This document shows, piece after piece, positions 1 to 6,853 of a stretch of DNA of 13,763 bases (positions are counted from its first letter, which is position 1; each line of letters begins with the position of its first letter). The DNA is from Pseudomonadota bacterium. Lineage in GTDB: Bacteria > Pseudomonadota > Gammaproteobacteria > Halothiobacillales > Halothiobacillaceae. Where the stretch lies: contig JAJYPA010000185.1 of the NCBI GenBank assembly GCA_021795795.1, positions 1 through 13,763 on the forward strand, written 5' to 3'. The notes beneath the pieces are model-generated. The model was not told where the DNA came from and ran no database searches. It was given only the letters and a program-made list of their open reading frames with translations. The position numbers and the translations under genes are program-made.

Positions 1-55
1 TGGCCCTGGCCGTGAAAGAAACCCATCCTCGTCCTGTTCAAAAAAAGGGTAATGT

Positions 56-396
56 ATGACCATCGCGTTGATTGTTTTGCATGCCGCTCCCGAGGCGGAT
101 AATCCCCGCGCTGATACGGCGGTGCGTCTTGCCGGTGCCATGTTGGCAGATAACAAAGACGTTCGCTTGTTTCTTGATTCCGCCAGGATGTACTAATCCT
201 GAGAGACATGGATAAGGCCCACGACAGAGTGCGCAGCTTGTTGGGCGAACGGCTGGATCTGGGTCTGGAGATCCAATGCTGCGGTAGATCTTTAAAGGCA
301 CAGGCTATAGAAACATTACCGACCGAGGTCAGCAGAAGCTCCATGAAAAGTTTGTCCAGTTGGATCAGTGCCGCAGGTGAAGTCGTGCGCTTTTGA
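56..396 (+). pseudogene. DsrE/DsrF-like family protein, frameshifted
   Basis: Two overlapping reading frames together make one DsrE-family protein of about 113 codons, the family's usual length. The first (ATG at 56, stop TAA at 194-196, 46 residues) has the family N-terminus: MTIALIVLHAAP, then a helix and the strand VRLFLDS. The second frame is open from 178 to the TGA at 394-396 and carries the C-terminal half, with GLEIQCCG, EVSRSS and the closing strand EVVRF. The two are offset by one base, so the frame is lost somewhere around 175-194. DsrE-like proteins are small sulfur-relay or sulfur-related proteins; the CC pair in the second half is a candidate reactive site. A sequencing error cannot be excluded. 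The assignment rests on recognised family pattern, not on a search. Confidence 0.6.
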
Positions 397-407
397 CGGT
401 GAACGAT

Positions 408-440
408 TTGAAGCTTGCGTAGTCCTATATGGTGTATAAT
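408..440 (+). promoter_or_regulatory. Candidate promoter of the OsmC-family gene
   Basis: A perfect -10 hexamer TATAAT lies at 435-440, 32 bases ahead of the start codon at 473. The best -35-like hexamers (TTGAAG at 408-413, TTGCGT at 415-420) have non-ideal spacings of 21 and 14 bases, so the -35 is uncertain. A strong ribosome site, AGGAGG, sits just before the start. Confidence 0.45.
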
Positions 441-472
441 TTCTTTAACTTGCTCGGTAGGAGGAAACATTC

Positions 473-1036
473 ATGGCTCAATCACGGCTTAATGGTGTTG
501 ATGTAGAGAAACTGGTGGCAACTGTTGACGCAGTAAAAAATGATCCTGCATTGGCAAAATTTCAATTTCGTGCGCACACCGAATGGCAATCCGGAGCCCA
601 TGTTCGAACTTATATTCAAGACTTCCACGGGGCCAAGCAGGAAGATCACTCGCGGGCTAAACCCTTTGTATTGGAAGGTGATGAGCCCCCCGTATTATTG
701 GGCAGTAATCTGGGGGGCAATGCAGTAGAATTATTACTTGCAGGTCTCAGTGCTTGTCTTTCGGTAGGGATTGCCTATAATGCAGCAGCACGAGGTATCA
801 CCATTGAAGCGATGACACTAAATGTTAGTGGAGACATGGACTTGCAGGGTTTTTTGGGCATCTCGGAAACGGTGCGTGCGGGATGTCATGACATTAATAT
901 TTCCTGTCACATCAAAAGTCCGGCAACAGACCAAGCGATAGCAGACTTGCTCGGCCACGTTCAAAATACATCACCTGTCACGGATATGGTGCGTTACCCC
1001 ACGCCTGTGCATCTCAAGTTTGTGCGCGAATCCTGA
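473..1036 (+). CDS. OsmC-family protein
   Basis: This is an intact 187-residue OsmC/Ohr-superfamily protein; members are small cytosolic proteins, several of which reduce organic hydroperoxides. The N-terminal part (NGVDVEKLVATVDAVK, DPALAKFQFRA) is typical of the longer OsmC-like subgroup. The central helix LLLAGLSACLSVGIAYNAA carries the conserved cysteine, C95. The position where OsmC/Ohr peroxidases have a second cysteine instead reads QNTSPVTDMV (S167-P168), as in the subgroup ending in TSPV. A classical two-cysteine peroxidase mechanism is therefore unlikely. Two further cysteines (C138, C145) lie in the VRAGCHDINISCHI strand. The start is fixed by AGGAGG a few bases upstream and a TATAAT box at 435-440. 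The substrate is unknown. Confidence 0.85.
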   Translation: MAQSRLNGVDVEKLVATVDAVKNDPALAKFQFRAHTEWQSGAHVRTYIQDFHGAKQEDHSRAKPFVLEGDEPPVLLGSNLGGNAVELLLAGLSACLSVGIAYNAAARGITIEAMTLNVSGDMDLQGFLGISETVRAGCHDINISCHIKSPATDQAIADLLGHVQNTSPVTDMVRYPTPVHLKFVRES

Positions 1037-1230
1037 AGCCTCTTATCTCGTTGCAGGTGGAATGCCAGTGCTGAGGAAGAACGATAGCCAGTTAGCTTCA
1101 GCGATGAGTCTCCGGTGGGACGACCATCTCAGCGCAAGCCTGAAGACAATTTGCCTACAGTGCTGAAGCAAGTTCCACTCTGGAGAATGAATGATCATCC
1201 CGATTCTGCAAACCAACGCTGCAAAACGAA

Positions 1231-3186
1231 ATGAGCGAGTCATTAAAACCGATCAGCTATGGGTTTCTGCCATTGTGGCTTAGGCTATTTCTGGCCACTT
1301 TGATGCTGATGTTGTCTCCCCCCACCTTTGCCAGTTCAGCGGTTCAGGTGACGAGCATCAATGCTTCATCGTTTCTGCAGTCCGCAAAAAGCGTCCACAC
1401 ATCCCCGTTTCTGGCGCCCACCAAGGCCTTCCGCTTTAAGGCGCGAATGGCACCAAACGACACCCTGGTCCTCCAGTGGATCGCGGCACCCCATTACCAC
1501 CTCTACCGCAATCGGATCACTTTACAGGTAAGCCCCAGTTCTGCCCACTTGGCGCCTTATACCCTGCCACCTGGTAAACCGATGAACATACCGGGGGTCG
1601 GAACCCTGGCTGTTTATGAGGGGGATACCACTACGATTCGGGTACCCGTACATTTTACGGGTACGCCCCCCAAGCAACTTCGGGTCACCAGCAGTTTTCA
1701 GGGTTGTGCCAATGCCGGTGTCTGTTATCCGGTAATCACGAAAAGCTATACGCTAACCCCGACGGGATTCATCGCCAGCACCGTAGGGCATGCCCCGGCT
1801 TCGGCAGACACTCGCCCTGCTCTGCAGAAGCCAGTTCAACCTTCTGTGGTAGCCGGTCAATATGGGCGGTTCGCAGCGGGATTAGCAGGTGGACAAGTCC
1901 CCTTAACGCTGCTGCTTTTCTTTCTGGCGGGCCTTGGACTAGCCTTCACACCCTGCATTTTCCCCATGATTCCCATTCTGTCGTCCCTGGTAGTCGGTCA
2001 GGGGAACACACAGTTGACCGTGAAGCAGTCCAGAAGGCATGCATTCTGGATTTCTCTGGCTTACGTACTGGGCATGTCATTGGCCTATACTGTTGCCGGG
2101 GTTCTTGCAGCGATCACCGGATCCTATCTGCAGGCATTTTTTCAAAACCCCTGGGTGCTCAGTGGATTCAGTGCATTGTTTGTCGTACTGGCGCTCTCCA
2201 TGTTCGGTTTCTACGAATTGCAGATGCCCAATGCCATACAATCGCGCGTGTCCCGTTACGGGAAGGGTGGACACTTTTTCAGCGCCTTCGTGATGGGTGT
2301 GCTGTCCGCCCTGATCGTCGGGCCGTGTGTCGCGGCACCTTTAGCGGGGGCCCTGCTGTTCATTGCCCACACCGGCAACGTAGTTCTGGGAGGACTGGCC
2401 CTGTTCCTTCTGGGGCTGGGCATGGGTGTACCCCTGCTGATAATCGGGACTTCTGCCGGACATTTTCTGCCAAAAGCTGGCACCTGGATGAATGGGGTAA
2501 AGGCCGTCTTTGGAGTGGTTCTGCTGGGAGTAGCCATCTGGTTCCTGTCACGGATTGTGCCGGGACCGGTTACGCTGGCCTTATGGTCAGCGCTCGCCAT
2601 CGTCTCAGGCGTTTTTCTGGGGGCGTTTGCAGCCAATTCCGGGGGATGGCCCCGGTTCTTCCAGGGACTCGGCATACTGGCTGTTGTCTATGGTATGGTT
2701 CTCGGAGTCGGTGCCTTGGCGGGTGCTTCCCTGGTACTTGAACCTTTGGCACCTTTCGTGGCAAAAGATGTTTCGGTCGCACCTCCACAGAACCATTCAC
2801 TTCGAGAGACTCTTTCTCCCCATTTTACGGTGGTTCGCAGCCTTCCCCAGCTGCAATCGGCTTTGGCCGCAGCAAAAGGGCACCCGGTATTGGTGGATTT
2901 CTGGGCAACCTGGTGTGTAGAGTGCCAGCGTATGGATGTCGAAACCTATGACAATCCCCGTGTAGAAAAGGCGTTGCAACCACTCACGCTGATTCGGGTG
3001 AATGTGACAGCGAGTGATGCCGCATCGCGCCATCTGCTTCACCATTTCCAGTTATTTGGGCCACCCGCAGTATTGCTGGTCAATGCGCAAGGGCGCTTGG
3101 TTGCGCAATATGAAGGCTATGAAGGACCCGAAACACTCCTGCAGCACCTGCAGCAAAAGCTGGGCAATACGCTGACTGATCATTGA
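1231..3186 (+). CDS. dsbD: Thiol:disulfide interchange protein DsbD
   Basis: A 651-residue, complete three-domain DsbD that moves electrons from cytosolic thioredoxin across the inner membrane to periplasmic isomerases. The signal or anchor segment is about residues 12-35. The N-terminal periplasmic domain has the reactive pair C159/C165 in GCANAGVCYP. The membrane domain (about 224-505, roughly eight helices) has C242 in FTPCIFPMIPIL and C366 in IVGPCVAAPLAGALL. The C-terminal thioredoxin domain has C562/C565 in ATWCVECQRMD. All six catalytic cysteines are therefore present. The ATG at 1231 has no clear Shine-Dalgarno sequence, so the exact start is the weak point. The gene is followed after 30 bases by the first of three DsbG-like genes on the same strand, its likely reduction partners. 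The 194 bases upstream (1037-1230) hold no gene I recognise. Confidence 0.95.
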   Translation: MSESLKPISYGFLPLWLRLFLATLMLMLSPPTFASSAVQVTSINASSFLQSAKSVHTSPFLAPTKAFRFKARMAPNDTLVLQWIAAPHYHLYRNRITLQVSPSSAHLAPYTLPPGKPMNIPGVGTLAVYEGDTTTIRVPVHFTGTPPKQLRVTSSFQGCANAGVCYPVITKSYTLTPTGFIASTVGHAPASADTRPALQKPVQPSVVAGQYGRFAAGLAGGQVPLTLLLFFLAGLGLAFTPCIFPMIPILSSLVVGQGNTQLTVKQSRRHAFWISLAYVLGMSLAYTVAGVLAAITGSYLQAFFQNPWVLSGFSALFVVLALSMFGFYELQMPNAIQSRVSRYGKGGHFFSAFVMGVLSALIVGPCVAAPLAGALLFIAHTGNVVLGGLALFLLGLGMGVPLLIIGTSAGHFLPKAGTWMNGVKAVFGVVLLGVAIWFLSRIVPGPVTLALWSALAIVSGVFLGAFAANSGGWPRFFQGLGILAVVYGMVLGVGALAGASLVLEPLAPFVAKDVSVAPPQNHSLRETLSPHFTVVRSLPQLQSALAAAKGHPVLVDFWATWCVECQRMDVETYDNPRVEKALQPLTLIRVNVTASDAASRHLLHHFQLFGPPAVLLVNAQGRLVAQYEGYEGPETLLQHLQQKLGNTLTDH

Positions 3187-3216
3187 TGTTATTAGGAAAT
3201 GATTGAGGAGACCGCT

Positions 3217-3822
3217 ATGAACCGCAACACAAAAATGACCATTGTAACCAGCATTCTGGTCGGCACCTTGGGCATAGGAACCGCCCTGGCAGTTACCGCA
3301 CTTCCGCCTTTACCCAAAATGACGCAGAATAGTTATTGGAAGGACATCGGCCAGCGACTGACCTCTATCCAGGAAGGGCACAAAGGACCGGTCATTTATG
3401 ATTTTTTTGATCCGAATTGTCCTTATTGCCACGGTATGTACGATGAGGAGCAACCGCTAATCAAGGCCGGAAAACTCTCCGTGCGTTACGTGCCTGTCGC
3501 TTATCTAATGCCCAGTAGCACACCTGAAGCTGCCGCCCTCCTGCAATCCCCGCATCGGGTCCAGGCGCTGCAGCATTTTGAGGGATTGGCTGCCAAGAGT
3601 TTCGCGGCACCTATGGGACCCCAAGGGCCTGTCGGTCTGCCGAAAGCCAAAGTACTTCCACAGACGCTTCACGCTTTAAAAGTGAACATGGCTGTACTGC
3701 AAAGCACCCATTCCATGGGGGTGCCCGCCATTTTGTATGAACGAAAAAATGGCACGACAGGATTAATACCCGGCATGGTGTCTCGCGGGGAACTGCTAAC
3801 GATCATTCCGAATCTGAAATAA
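3217..3822 (+). CDS. DsbG/DsbC-like periplasmic thiol isomerase, copy 1 (CPYC, Val-cisPro)
   Basis: A 201-residue exported thioredoxin-fold protein. Residues 7-27 form a signal peptide ending near ALA. The catalytic motif is FDPNCPYCH (C68, C71), the DsbG-type CPYC. The cis-proline loop is GVPAILYE (V169-P170); a Val before the cis-Pro is more like DsbA than like DsbC/DsbG, where Thr is usual. At about 175 mature residues it is shorter than DsbC/DsbG, and there is little room for the N-terminal dimerisation domain, so it may be monomeric. The start at 3217 is preferred to an in-frame ATG at 3199 because of the GAGGAG ribosome site before it and the clean signal peptide. It is the second gene of the dsbD operon. 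Function as isomerase, reductase or chaperone is inferred from the family. Confidence 0.85.
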   Translation: MNRNTKMTIVTSILVGTLGIGTALAVTALPPLPKMTQNSYWKDIGQRLTSIQEGHKGPVIYDFFDPNCPYCHGMYDEEQPLIKAGKLSVRYVPVAYLMPSSTPEAAALLQSPHRVQALQHFEGLAAKSFAAPMGPQGPVGLPKAKVLPQTLHALKVNMAVLQSTHSMGVPAILYERKNGTTGLIPGMVSRGELLTIIPNLK

Positions 3823-3848
3823 TTGGTATACCAGGAGAATAGCGTGAT

Positions 3849-4481
3849 ATGAAAAACAGGATTAGAACAGTCTTGCTGAAATGGCTGGAAATCGGGGTAT
3901 TCGGCGGTAGCCTCTTATTTTTCGGCATGACTTTCGCTGATGCTCAGACAGCAACGGCTACTGCTACAGATGTACCGCCAAAAAAGCTGACGGCGAATGT
4001 TGTCTGGAAGCAAATTCTGGCGCAGCACCTCACTTATATTCAGGAAGGCCACCATGGTCCCATCATTTATGAATTTGAGGATCCCAATTGTCCTTACTGC
4101 CATGTGATGTACACCCATGAGGTCCCCTTGATCAAGGCCGGAAAATTGACTGTCCGTTATGTCCCCGTAGCCTTCTCGACGCCGCAAAGTCCGGCAGAAG
4201 CCGCCGATTGGCTTCAATCTCCCCATCCTCTGGAAACATTGAAACATTTTGAATCCATTGTTGGCCCTGCATTACGGAGCGGTGACTATCGCAATCTTCC
4301 CAAGGCCACACCCACAGCAAAAACAACCAAAGATCTCAAGCATAATCTGGAGATGATGGGTGCATTGGGTTTCGATGGCACGCCCGCCATGTTGTATCGT
4401 CTCAAAAGTGGGCAAATTGGCCGCATCCCCGGAATGATTTCTGAAAAACAGCTTTCCGGGCTGCTGCCGCATTTGCGGTGA
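3849..4481 (+). CDS. DsbG/DsbC-like periplasmic thiol isomerase, copy 2 (CPYC, Thr-cisPro)
   Basis: A 210-residue paralogue of the preceding gene, 26 bases downstream with an AGGAG ribosome site. Residues 12-33 form the signal peptide, followed by a short Thr/Ala linker (QTATATATD). The catalytic motif is EDPNCPYCH (C81, C84), and the cis-proline loop is DGTPAMLYR (T178-P179), the usual DsbC/DsbG form. Shared blocks with copy 1 include the YIQEGH.GP.IY stretch, PLIKAGKL.VRYVPVA and the final IPGM segment, so the two arose by tandem duplication. Like copy 1 it lacks an obvious dimerisation domain. It is probably kept reduced by the DsbD encoded upstream. Confidence 0.85.
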   Translation: MKNRIRTVLLKWLEIGVFGGSLLFFGMTFADAQTATATATDVPPKKLTANVVWKQILAQHLTYIQEGHHGPIIYEFEDPNCPYCHVMYTHEVPLIKAGKLTVRYVPVAFSTPQSPAEAADWLQSPHPLETLKHFESIVGPALRSGDYRNLPKATPTAKTTKDLKHNLEMMGALGFDGTPAMLYRLKSGQIGRIPGMISEKQLSGLLPHLR

Positions 4482-4588
4482 GTATTATTGGAACGTAGGC
4501 GACTCACGGGATCATTCGCGTCCAGGAAATGCCACCGGAGATTGGTCGCCCAGGAGATCATTACCTACAGGTTATTAAGGAGTGCGTA

Positions 4589-5206
4589 ATGGAAAAAAGA
4601 AGGTTATCAGGATTGCTGCTAACTGGATGGCTGATCACGCTTCCGTTGGCGGCCACGGCTGCGCCTGCCCAGGAGAGAATGCTTTTTCAGGAAATGGCAA
4701 AGCCCCAACATGCCAATCCCAAGGCGCTCCCTCCAAGTGCTATTGCTGCAGCGATAACCCATGCACACACTTTTCTGGTCGGGCATCAAGGGCCTGAGTT
4801 GACGGCATTCATGGATCCCAACTGTATTTGGTGCCATAGATTTTATGAGAAAGCTCTGCCCATCATCGGGGCTGGAAAATTGCGGTTACGTGTAGTCCTG
4901 GTGGGATTTCTGAAACCCTCCAGTCCAGCCAAGGCCGCATCCATCCTGATGTCGAATAATCCAGCTAAGGCATTGGCCTATGATGAATCTCATTTCAATA
5001 CCCAAAAAGAAGAAGGCGGGATCCGTCCAGCCATCAATCCTCCGCCCCTGATACGTCGCGCAGTGCGCTATAATACTCGGCTGCTTATCCGTACCGGCGA
5101 GGAGGCAACGCCCACGTTACTCTACCAAAACAAACAAAAGCAATGGGAACTACAACATGGTTTGGGGAGCCATGGGTTGCATAAAATTATGGAGAACATC
5201 TCATAA
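4589..5206 (+). CDS. DsbG/DsbC-like periplasmic protein, copy 3 (CIWC)
   Basis: The third, most diverged paralogue, 205 residues. The signal peptide is residues 4-25, ending in ATAA. The active site is MDPNCIWCH (C79, C82), replacing CPYC with CIWC; the dipeptide between the cysteines sets redox potential, so a different role from copies 1 and 2 is likely. The cis-proline loop is EATPTLLYQ (T174-P175). The region between the active site and the cis-Pro contains a charged stretch (about 133-160) not shared with the other copies. The start at 4589 is chosen for its AAGGAG site and because the signal peptide begins there; an in-frame ATG at 4529 lacks both. The 107-base gap from copy 2 is longer than the other spacings, so a separate promoter is possible. 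Confidence 0.8.
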   Translation: MEKRRLSGLLLTGWLITLPLAATAAPAQERMLFQEMAKPQHANPKALPPSAIAAAITHAHTFLVGHQGPELTAFMDPNCIWCHRFYEKALPIIGAGKLRLRVVLVGFLKPSSPAKAASILMSNNPAKALAYDESHFNTQKEEGGIRPAINPPPLIRRAVRYNTRLLIRTGEEATPTLLYQNKQKQWELQHGLGSHGLHKIMENIS

Positions 5207-5228
5207 TTTGTTAAGAACTCCAGAGAAA

Positions 5229-5465
5229 TTACGAGTTATAAAATAAGAGCAACTTGCGGAAACCTGGCAGGTCTATGCTCTCCCTGATGGAGAAGGAGTG
5301 TATGAAGAGATCTAAGATATCTTTTGCGTAATGCCGGATACCGCCCAGCGGGCGGGGCAGTTCGCGTAACAAACCTCTACGTTGGTAGAACCGGAAGGTC
5401 TCCACGTTGATGCCGACCGTCGCGGTCAGGCGGCCGATCGTCAATTGGTTTTCCTGAGGATGCAT
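5229..5465 (-). pseudogene. merR: Truncated MerR mercury regulator
   Basis: The - strand ORF encodes 78 residues, against about 140 for MerR. Residues 8-48 are an excellent MerR DNA-binding domain (LTIGRLTATVGINVETFRFYQ, then RRGLLRE and GGIRHYA). After about residue 48 the family similarity stops and the tail (DLFIHSFSIRESIDLPGF) does not resemble the MerR dimerisation helix in any frame. All three mercury-binding cysteines of the C-terminal half are missing. It cannot respond to Hg(II) as MerR does. It reads divergently from merC, in the normal place next to the mer operator. The break lies near 5320-5330, where it abuts unrelated sequence downstream of the Dsb operon. Confidence 0.8.
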
Positions 5466-5471
5466 GGATGC

Positions 5472-5502
5472 TTGACACCGTACTTTAGTACGGCAGTAAA
5501 TT
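5472..5502 (+). promoter_or_regulatory. mer operator/promoter (PmerT-type)
   Basis: The -35 is TTGACA (5472-5477) and the -10 is TAAATT (5497-5502), with the 19-base spacer that is the hallmark of MerR-controlled promoters. Between them is a perfect dyad CCGTACT/AGTACGG (5478-5484 and 5487-5493), matching the GTAC-N4-GTAC core of known mer operators. It faces merC; the truncated merR starts 7 bases to its left on the other strand. Confidence 0.85.
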
Positions 5503-5554
5503 TAGCCTACACGGGTCCACCGAGCTTTTATGAATCGTCACCCAGGAGGCTTCC

Positions 5555-5989
5555 ATGTCTGTCATCACTCGTATCATCGATAAAGTCGGCGTTATCGGCG
5601 CCATCGTCGGTAGTTTCAGTTGCGCCATGTGTTTTCCCGCAGCAGCGAGTCTCGGCGCTGCAATCGGATTGGGCTTTCTGAGCCAGTGGGAAGGCCTGTT
5701 CGTGCAGTGGCTGATCCCGATTTTCGCCAGCGTGGCATTATTGGCGACCCTGACGGGCTGGTTCTCGCATCGACAGTGGCAACGGACCCTCCTGGGTTCG
5801 ATCGGTCCGGTGCTGGCTCTGATCGGCGTGTTTGGGCTGACTCATCACTTCCTCACCAAGGATCTGGCGAGAGGGATTTTCTATACGGGGCTGATCGTCA
5901 TGGTCCTCACTTCCATCTGGGACATGGTCAATCCGGCGAACCGCCGCTGCGCGATCGACAGATGCAAAATGCCTGCCCCACGTAACTGA
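5555..5989 (+). CDS. merC: Mercuric transport protein MerC
   Basis: A complete 144-residue inner-membrane Hg(II) uptake protein. Four hydrophobic segments lie at about 11-40, 48-69, 78-99 and 107-125. The Hg-binding pair is C23/C26 in SCAMCFPAAASLGAAIGLGF, and the second pair C132/C137 is near the C-terminus, as in known MerC proteins. The block EGLFVQW and the SHRQW loop are also typical. An AGGAGG ribosome site precedes the ATG, and the mer promoter lies about 50 bases further upstream. In a working mer operon MerC delivers Hg(II) to MerA; here the following merA is destroyed, so MerC would import mercury without a reductase from this locus. Confidence 0.93.
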   Translation: MSVITRIIDKVGVIGAIVGSFSCAMCFPAAASLGAAIGLGFLSQWEGLFVQWLIPIFASVALLATLTGWFSHRQWQRTLLGSIGPVLALIGVFGLTHHFLTKDLARGIFYTGLIVMVLTSIWDMVNPANRRCAIDRCKMPAPRN

Positions 5990-6006
5990 TCACATAGACA
6001 CTTTAG

Positions 6007-6225
<219 letters not shown>

Positions 6226-6270
6226 ACCAGTCGATCCCGCCCTGTATTCCAATCCGGATGCGCGAATAGC

Positions 6271-6339
6271 CTTCTGACACTCAAGGCCAAACTGGGCATT
6301 GAAGGGCAGCCGTATGTTATTCTTGGCGCTTGCCTACCC
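6271..6339 (+). pseudogene. DUF302-like fragment
   Basis: In one frame, with no start codon and no intact ORF, the sequence reads LTLKAKLGIEGQPYVILGACLP. This resembles the central segment of DUF302 proteins (pattern LK.KLG.....Y.ILGACNP). Only about 23 codons survive between the merA remnant and the ArsR-type promoter. It is a scrap of a lost gene; the match is by eye and modest. Confidence 0.4.
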
Positions 6340-6374
6340 GCCCCGTCTGTTCATTTAATTGTGGCATTTGGGGC

Positions 6375-6402
6375 TTGTGTTTGCATATCATTTTGATATT
6401 AT
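6375..6402 (+). promoter_or_regulatory. CadC/ArsR-type operator within promoter
   Basis: A perfect dyad ATATCA-TTT-TGATAT spans 6385-6399. It falls between a -35-like TTGTGT (6375-6380) and a -10-like TATTAT (6397-6402) spaced by 16 bases. A repressor bound here would block polymerase, as expected for the ArsR-family gene that begins at 6410. The predicted transcription start is only a few bases from that ATG. Confidence 0.6.
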
Positions 6403-6409
6403 CGAAAAC

Positions 6410-6853
6410 ATGAAAAAGTCCATCTCTTCCCCAGTCACGTCCGAGGCAGCCGAAACCTGCTTGGTCCGCTGTTTTCATCCGCTCGAGATCAACCGCGTAC
6501 GGAAACATCTCAAGGCAGATGGCGCGCACATGGCAGCTGCTGCAGACCGGTTCAAAGCCTTGGGCAATGTGAAACGGTTGACCATTTTGCAAGCGCTACG
6601 GGTCACGGAATTGTGCGTGTGCGACATTGCCCATCTATTGCGTTTGAGCGTCGCGGCGACATCACAGCAACTCCGACAACTGCGCAGCCAGGGTTGGATC
6701 GTCACTCGCAGTGACGGCAAGATGGTGTATTGCCAACTCAGTAAAAGTGCCCCGCTGCGCGAGCTGGATGCGGTCCTGCAACTGCTGGATTCAAATCACG
6801 TCTCCGTGCCTAATCCAGTGCCGGACACAGAATCACGAGATGCTGATGCTTAA
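6410..6853 (+). CDS. cadC: CadC-type ArsR-family metal-sensing repressor
   Basis: A 147-residue winged-helix repressor. The DNA-binding helices lie at about 72-100 (DIAHLL..SVAATSQQLRQLRSQG), followed by the wing TRSDGKMVYCQL. The metal-binding motif TELCVCD gives C69 and C71. The N-terminal extension ETCLVRCFHPLEINRV gives C17 and C21. The spacing C-x3-C, about 48 residues, then C-x-C matches the four-cysteine Cd/Pb site of Staphylococcus CadC, so a thiol-rich soft-metal sensor is likely. The start at 6410 is chosen because homology begins there; a TTG at 6359 would start upstream of the promoter. No Shine-Dalgarno sequence precedes it. It overlaps the next gene by 8 bases, which supports co-transcription and coupling. 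Confidence 0.85.
   Translation: MKKSISSPVTSEAAETCLVRCFHPLEINRVRKHLKADGAHMAAAADRFKALGNVKRLTILQALRVTELCVCDIAHLLRLSVAATSQQLRQLRSQGWIVTRSDGKMVYCQLSKSAPLRELDAVLQLLDSNHVSVPNPVPDTESRDADA

Noticed and set aside
1704..2741. 345-codon + strand frame inside dsbD
   Set aside because: It overlaps the dsbD frame, which has all six catalytic cysteines and three recognisable domains; the second frame is Cys/Arg/Ser-rich nonsense.
4529..4588. Upstream start for the third Dsb-like gene
   Set aside because: It would put a polar stretch ahead of the signal peptide and ignore the AAGGAG site before 4589.
6359..6409. TTG start extending the CadC-type repressor by 17 residues
   Set aside because: The extension lies over the promoter and operator and has no family similarity.
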